NCBI GenBank assembly: GCA_948567375.1
Contig: OX419756.1
Location: 65,424,333 to 65,488,332 of the forward strand
Direction of reading: 5' to 3'
Length of the DNA: 64,000 nt
From: Lunularia cruciata
Taxonomy: Eukaryota; Streptophyta; Marchantiopsida; Lunulariales; Lunulariaceae
Shown here: positions 58,529 through 64,000 of the stretch, piece after piece
Layout: the number at the start of each line of letters is the position of its first letter
How positions within the stretch are numbered: position 1 is the first letter of the stretch
Notes under the pieces: model-generated
Databases searched by the model: none
Told to the model about the DNA's origin: nothing
The model's input: the letters and a program-made list of their open reading frames with translations, nothing else
Translations under genes and position numbers: made by a program

Positions 58529-59931
58529 ATGATGTCCAATTTAGATGACGGTAAGCACCTGACGGACGATTCGTCGTGGCTAGACATTGCGGGGTTAATC
58601 GGGGTGCCAATGGCAGTAAGAGCAGCTCTTCAACTCAACGTACCAAAGATCATAAACTCCGCTGGCCCATCTGCTGCATTGTCTGCCGCTGAGATCTGCT
58701 CACATCTGCAGTTGCCAGAAGCAAATTTCGCATCCAATCCATCCAGTCCAGAGAATTTGGAAAAGATCTTGGACCTGCTAGGGGTCCAGGGAATCTTATC
58801 TGTTAGTGCGAGAATGACCGGCAGTGAGAAAGTGAAGAAGTATGGGTTGACAGCCAAATCCCGGCCTCTCTTGAATGATACGATCAAGCATATGGTGCTT
58901 ATGACCACTGCGCCGGAGGTGATTACAGTGTGGGCGAACGCACGGGATATTGTGCTGCACCCTGAAGAAGGACTTTTTGAGAAAGTTCACGGAGAAGGAA
59001 ATCATTACTTTTCATTCATGGCGGAGAAAAATCCTGAATTCCAACAGGATTTCGTTAATACGTGTGCAGCAACCAATGTGCAGATGCAACGGTTCTTGGA
59101 CGAAAATTACAAAGTTTATTTGCAATCGTTGAAGGGGCGAGTAGTTGATGTGGGAGGTCAAGAAGGGGCTGTGTCTGCAAGTCTTGCAGAAAAATATCCT
59201 CATCTGCGGTTTGTCAGCTTCGACCTTCCAGAGGTTGTCCGCACAGCTCCACAGTTCCCTGGTAAGTGTGCATATAATTTAGCGGCAATTTTAAAGCCTC
59301 CATAGAAATTTCTTCTCATTACTCGATGACGGATCACGTTGTACAAAAAGAACGGTTGATTCTTGATACCGTTCACGTTTTGAGACAAAATGCCCGAAAT
59401 TCAAACATGTGCGTTTTGTGCAGGGGTGGAGCATTTAGGTGGAAGTTTTCTTGACGGAGTGCCTGAAGCTGAGATGCTGATAATGAAGGTACATAATTCA
59501 CATCACTAAAACAAAATGGCACTTTGAATTCGGGCATGGAAATGGAAGTGGTTACTTGACCGACAGTAGAAGTGTGCACTGACTGTCCCGTCCTCGTCTT
59601 GCAGTTCGTATTGCTGAACTGGGACGACCAATCATGCCTTCGAATCCTTAAGAACTGCTACAACGCATTGCCTGAGCAAGGAGGGAAGATGGTCTTGGTT
59701 GATAGGATAAATGTGTGCGTGGGGAATGAATATGAAGTTGTCAATCGCCAGGCTCAAATTGCATCCGCAGTTACGAACCTTGGTACTACACTTATGTTCA
59801 AGGGAGCCAGAACTCGAACTTTTGAAGAGCTAGAAACCATGGCTAAGTCTGCAGGATTCCAGCAATTCAGAGTCGTGTCGAGAATTACGGGAATGGACCT
59901 CATGGAATTTACCAAAGTTCCAAGCGCCTAG
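58529..59931 (+). CDS. Plant-type SAM-dependent O-methyltransferase (COMT-like), three exons
   Basis: A 374-residue protein of usual family length. Exons 58529-59261, 59424-59488 and 59605-59931, joined by GT-AG introns in matching phase. The start is the first of two adjacent ATGs (MMSNLDDGK); an upstream in-frame extension lacks an ATG. The N-terminal half is the dimerisation domain (GLIGVPMAVRAALQLNVPKI, then KYGLTAKSRPLL). The SAM-binding core follows (VVDVGGQEGAVSASLAEKYP, FDLPEVV, GVEHLGGSFLDGVP). Family members methylate phenolic hydroxyls of phenylpropanoids or flavonoids in the cytosol. Two oddities: the glycine motif is GGQEG where GGGTG is usual, and the block equivalent to CHDWSDEHC reads LLNWDDQSC, so the catalytic histidine is replaced. 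It may have a different activity or none. Confidence 0.88.
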
Positions 59932-61050
59932 TGTCAAACACTGCGCACAGCTGTCACTCTGTTTAGATGCAGGTCGAATGCTGCGTACCCGTTCCTTCTC
60001 CGTTCAAGTGCATGAGTGTCGAATACTGGGCATGGCTGCTTACTCTGTTGTTCAGAGTCTTGGCCGAAACTGGCATTCTGTTGCGAGTCCTAGGAGTTCT
60101 AAGGAGTGCGAGTCTACAAGACAAAGTATCTTCTTCAGATTAATGTCAGAGAAATGACAATTCTTTCCTGCGGGTTTGTGATGAGACTTGCCATTCCGCT
60201 GTCTAGGTAGGATTTTCGACTTCTGCATTACTGATTTTAATTAGTTTTATAGGGTAATACCAAGTACAGCAATAATTAGGGAACCAATACAGAGGGCCAA
60301 ACAATTAGTCTTTACACAAACAACTCATGAGGTCAGGACGACAGGATGAACTACAAGAATTTCCTAGCCATTCCTATCAAAATGTCATATGAAGACAAGA
60401 GTCCTTGTGTTTGTATAATTTGACAAAACAGAAGTCATGAGCTTGTATCATGACTAAGGTAGTTAACTTGATGGAAGTCCACCATTACCAAGCACACAAT
60501 ACAAACAAGCTAGGATACAAAGAAAACAAAGATATAAAACTTGGCATGATGAGGATATCACTTTCTTACAAGGAAAACTAAATGACAGCGTGGGCAAACA
60601 CTACGATGGTGGAAACATGGCATGAGAACTTGAAGAAGCTAACCCATCCTTGAATCTAGAAACTCACCACTTGCCTCAAAGGCCAACAAGAAAAGGAGGA
60701 CAAACAACAAAAGATGTTATGAAATGAGTTGACAAAGGAGCTCCAAATTGAACAAAAAAACTTGGAGAACAAATGAACTTGGTTACTCACAATGATTGGT
60801 CAGAGTGCAACTCAACTCCTAAATCAATTGAAACTAATGGCCAACAAGAACCCTTAGAGAAAAATTATGAAGGACTTCAAGACACAAATTGATGTATTGG
60901 AGAGGAAGGTCTATACAAATGAAACAACTCAAGGTATTGTCCTTCAAGCTATAGAGCGGTACTAACTCCAAGTTCTAGGAGATGCAAACTAGCTTTGCAT
61001 GAGTAACTTATTACAAGGAGCTTATTACAAAGAGCTCATAGAGCTTGTTC
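59932..61050. other. Downstream of the methyltransferase; no gene recognised
   Basis: The methyltransferase 3' untranslated region, then an A-rich stretch (about 60240-61050) that looks like decayed transposon sequence but has no part I can assign. Confidence 0.4.
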
Positions 61051-61610
61051 TGTAACACCCATTTGTGCATGTATGTGATATTATGATATTTAGTTGGGTA
61101 TTACAAATACTTGAGAGATATTATTTATATAGAGATAAATGATGGTTCTACATTAGTCATGATTAACTAAAGTTAATCAAAGCTAAAAGAGAGTGTACTT
61201 TACCTTAGAGGAAGTGGAAAAGATGAGATCACTATTTTGGATTCTAGTGTATTGACTTGGTATTATTCTTAGGTGTTCGGCTTTGAGAAAAAAGTTGAGA
61301 ACTCTTGGACCCATAAGTCTTTTTGTTTTGGATTCTTCTATAATCCAAGGATAGCCCATGTGAAAGAATCCTTGACTTAGTGGTTGGATCAAGATAAAAT
61401 CACATGTTTAGTGGAATATGCCCATGTGGATGGATATTCCTTTATGCTTTTTGACTTTACTTGACTTTTAGCCTAGTAACTTGAGTTACTCCAGTAATTA
61501 GTAACTTTAGTGCGAAACTATTTCACAAGTATATAAACTAGGGGTGAAGAGATACTCATCATCTTTTCATTTGCAACTACTTTCTCTCATTGAGACTCTC
61601 TCTCATTTGC

Positions 61611-61652
<42 letters not shown>

Positions 61653-61774
61653 ATGTCTTGAGTCGTGGAGTGTTAACCTTGGAGGAATATGATGGAGTTG
61701 GGGTTCTTTGCCTTCTTAGTCCATAGTGCGCTACCATAATAGCCATCAGAGGTTCATCATGAATGAAAGACAAA
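61051..61774 (+). repeat. Left arm of a large inverted repeat, LTR-like
   Basis: Begins TGTAACACCCATTTGTGC, a form typical of plant LTRs. Its reverse complement recurs at 61817-62498 with moderate divergence. A (CT)n microsatellite at about 61613-61649 is expanded in this arm only. Fossil; no coding part. Confidence 0.7.
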
Positions 61775-61780
61775 ATGACT

Positions 61781-61814
61781 CACATTTTTGGTTCCGTTGC
61801 CTGGACTGTGAGCC
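61781..61814 (+). other. Centre of the inverted repeat with a possible primer-binding site
   Basis: Between the opposed arm ends (CTCACA ... TGTGAG) lies TTTTTGGTTCCGTTGCCTGG, which recalls the primer-site region just inside the 5' LTR of plant Ty3/gypsy elements. It suggests that two LTRs were joined head to head around a short internal remnant. Confidence 0.4.
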
Positions 61815-61816
61815 GG

Positions 61817-62498
61817 CTTGTCTCTCACTTAGGATGAACCTCTGATGGCTATTATGGTAGCACACCATGGACTAAGAAGGCAAGGAATCCCAACTCCATC
61901 ATACTCCTCCAAGGCTAACACTCCAAGACTCAAGATATTGCTCACTAGAGAACTCAATGAGAGAGAGATAATTGCAAATGAAAGGATGATGAGTACCTCC
62001 TCACTCCTTGTTCATATACTTGTGAAATAGTTACGTACCAAAATTATTAATTACTGGAGTAACTCAAGTTACTAGGCTAAAAGTCAAGTAAAGTTAAAAA
62101 GTAGAAAGGAATATCCATTCACATGGGCATATTTCCCTAAGCATGTGATCTTATATTGACCCAACCACTAAGTCAAGGATTCCTTCACCTGGGCTATCCT
62201 TGGACTATAGAAGAATCCAAAACAAAAAGGCTTGTGGGCCCAAGAGTTCTCAACTCTTTCCTCAAAGCCAAACACCTAGGAATAATACCAATTCAACACA
62301 GTAGAATCCAAAATAGTGGTGCTCATCTTTTCCACTTCCTCTAAAGTAAGGTCCTCTCTATCTTAGCTATGACTAACTTTAGCTAATCATGACTAATGTA
62401 GAACCATTCTTTATCTTTATATAAATAATATCTCTCAAGTATTTGTAATAACAAGCTAAATATCACAATACCACACACATGCACAAATGAGTGTTACA
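61817..62498 (-). repeat. Right arm of the large inverted repeat, LTR-like
   Basis: Reverse complement of 61051-61774, ending CACAAATGAGTGTTACA. Differences from the left arm are spread along its length, so the pair is not a recent copy or an assembly mirror. Confidence 0.7.
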
Positions 62499-63408
62499 AG
62501 ACTTCTCTAGAAAGTAAGATAATGTTCTGTGTACAATTCTATATTAGACAAAAGGAGGCTATGAGAGCTCACTTGGAGAGAACTTTAGGGGAGGAGAGAG
62601 TTGAACCTATGTAAGAGAACTTGGACCCATTTGTATACCATGTAGTTCATTATGATATCTCTGAGGTGATGTTGTATATCTTGTACACATGAGAGGATTT
62701 GGAGAGATTGTGTGAGGTGGATTGCAAATTTTGGGGATTAAGGTAATTTTGGGCAAAATCTCAAGTTTGAGATTTGGACTTAAAATTTCTACACATGATA
62801 GCTTGGGTTATTCTTCAGTTAGCATACTTGAAATTATTGTGAGAGCTACTATGCGCATTGGGCTAGAATTTTTGAAAGTTGATAGGATAAACTACTCTCG
62901 CAATTGCATGCTCTCTAGAAAATTATACGGAGTCTGCAATTTCTTCAATTTTCAAAGGATTGTTTTGAAAATTTCCAAGAAAATTTAGTGCATTATATCC
63001 TACCGATTGCATAAAGAGTTATGAGTTTTTAAAGTGAGGGGGGTTGTTTTCAAACCAAATCTGAAATATATGTGCTGAATAGAAAGTTTCCTAGGCCAAA
63101 TGATTGAATGAAAAGATTTGAAATTTTGCAAGGAAGAATGCCCTAGAGCTATGATTAAGTGTGCAAAATTTCAAAGGACCTTGACATACCAATTGAGAGA
63201 TTTGAGTGACATTGTGAGGAAGTGTTCTCAAAGTTGAGATCTCATGCATGAGGAGTTTGAGAGCAAAAAAAAGCATGTTTGAGTGTTCAGATTCATCTTG
63301 GGAACATGGAGTGTCATCAAGAGTGGAAATTGAGACTATGCAAGGTTCCCCAAGGGTTTGAGATGATTTTAGGGGTGGATTTGAGGAAAAGAGAGTTTAG
63401 AATAGAAT
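62499..63408. other. No gene recognised; probably decayed transposon DNA
   Basis: A/T- and G-rich sequence with repeated TTTGAGAT-like phrases and no domain. It leads into the gag-like frame at 63409. Confidence 0.35.
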
Positions 63409-63774
63409 TTGAAGAGTGTTAAGAGGATCCAAAAACCTACACCACTTGGAAGAAAAAGTGAGTCTAAGTGCTTTCTATGTGGAGAGAAGAGACATAAGGC
63501 AAATTCATGTCCTTTGACCTTTGAGAGCAAGAGATTGAGGGAAAGGAGAGGATTACTTGACTTGGATTTGCATGTGAGACCTTCACCAAGATTGGGAGAA
63601 AGAAGATCTAAGACCAAGGAGTTGTGTGAGGTTTGTAGAGTTGAAAGACTTCCAAAAGAACATGAGTTTAGTGGAGTAAAAACAATTTTGGAGACTTTGG
63701 TGAATGATCTTGGAGAGTGTCTTAGTACAACTACAAAAATACTACCACCTTCATCAGCTAGTTCTCAAGATTAG
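63409..63774 (+). pseudogene. Gag-like zinc-knuckle fragment of an LTR retrotransposon (fossil)
   Basis: An open stretch of 121 codons with CFLCGEKRHKANSC, a C-x2-C-x4-H-x4-C nucleocapsid knuckle, in a lysine/arginine-rich context, then a C-x2-C pair (CEVC). Only this part of the element is recognisable; it differs from the gag of G1, G2 and the methyltransferase element. Confidence 0.55.
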
Positions 63775-64000
63775 TGATGTAGATAATCTTTCAACTTATG
63801 GATAAACTGTCCATGAAGGTTTGATTAATATGCACTCTAGGATTTGATGTTGCTATAGAAACCTTGGAGCAACCTGAACCTTTTGTGTTACTTAGGATAG
63901 ATTACTCTCAAATGGTGTTTTTCATGTAAATAATCTATTAATTATAGAGTGAGAAAAAAAAAATTTGAGAGAAAAGAAAGATAGTGAGGGGTTAAGATGG
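63775..64000. other. Window end, nothing recognised
   Basis: AT-rich sequence with a poly-A run near 63955; probably more of the element that holds the zinc-knuckle fragment. Confidence 0.35.

Noticed and set aside
61613-61649. (CT)n tract as a regulatory GAGA site
   Set aside because: It is a simple microsatellite expanded in one arm of the inverted repeat only.

Overview
This window looks like nuclear DNA of a land plant, probably a non-seed plant such as a bryophyte. The evidence is a multi-exon SMC5 gene with short GT-AG introns, a RABD2-type (RAB1) GTPase, a plant receptor-like cytoplasmic kinase, a plant-type O-methyltransferase and plant-type Ty3/gypsy elements. The species cannot be fixed from sequence alone. 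I recognise four host genes; about two thirds of the window is transposon-derived or empty of genes.

Layout. 1-4795: SMC5 on the minus strand, cut by the window edge (16 exons, 664 codons visible). 4796-7599: gene-free, with copies of a short 'TTAGCCCC' repeat. 7600-22905: a LINE (copy 1, plus strand) split by a solo LTR (9797-10553) and by a 10.75-kb minus-strand Ty3-like retrotransposon (11070-21822), which itself holds a solo LTR (12856-13597). 22906-27000: gene-free, with a perfect 74-bp palindrome. 28076-28684: an intronless RAB1/RABD2 gene followed by a truncated second copy. 30944-40290: LINE copy 2 (minus) split by a chromodomain Ty3/gypsy element (33756-39403). 40385-50215: LINE copy 3 (plus), head to head with copy 2 and split by a reversed solo LTR (41162-41902) and a second, younger chromovirus (43009-48651). 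52138-54082: receptor-like cytoplasmic kinase, two exons. 58529-59931: O-methyltransferase, three exons. 61051-62498: two long LTR-like arms in inverted orientation. 63409-63774: a gag-like zinc-knuckle remnant.

The most unusual content is in the mobile elements. The 11070-21822 element carries, between protease and reverse transcriptase, a C5-cytosine DNA methyltransferase domain, and ends its integrase region with a PHD finger. The LINE family has the layout of the restriction-like-endonuclease group (N-terminal C2H2 finger, RT, CCHC finger, RLE-like domain), which is unusual for a land plant. The chromovirus LTRs carry perfect four-unit heat-shock elements upstream of a TATA box. Target-site duplications at most junctions let the insertions be ordered: LINEs first, then the methyltransferase element and the chromoviruses inside them, with a solo LTR later still inside the methyltransferase element.

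The host genes are unrelated and do not form a pathway: SMC5 (chromosome repair and cohesion), RAB1 (ER-Golgi traffic), a cytosolic signalling kinase and an SAM-dependent methyltransferase whose expected catalytic histidine is absent. All coordinates, splice sites and divergences were worked out by eye.
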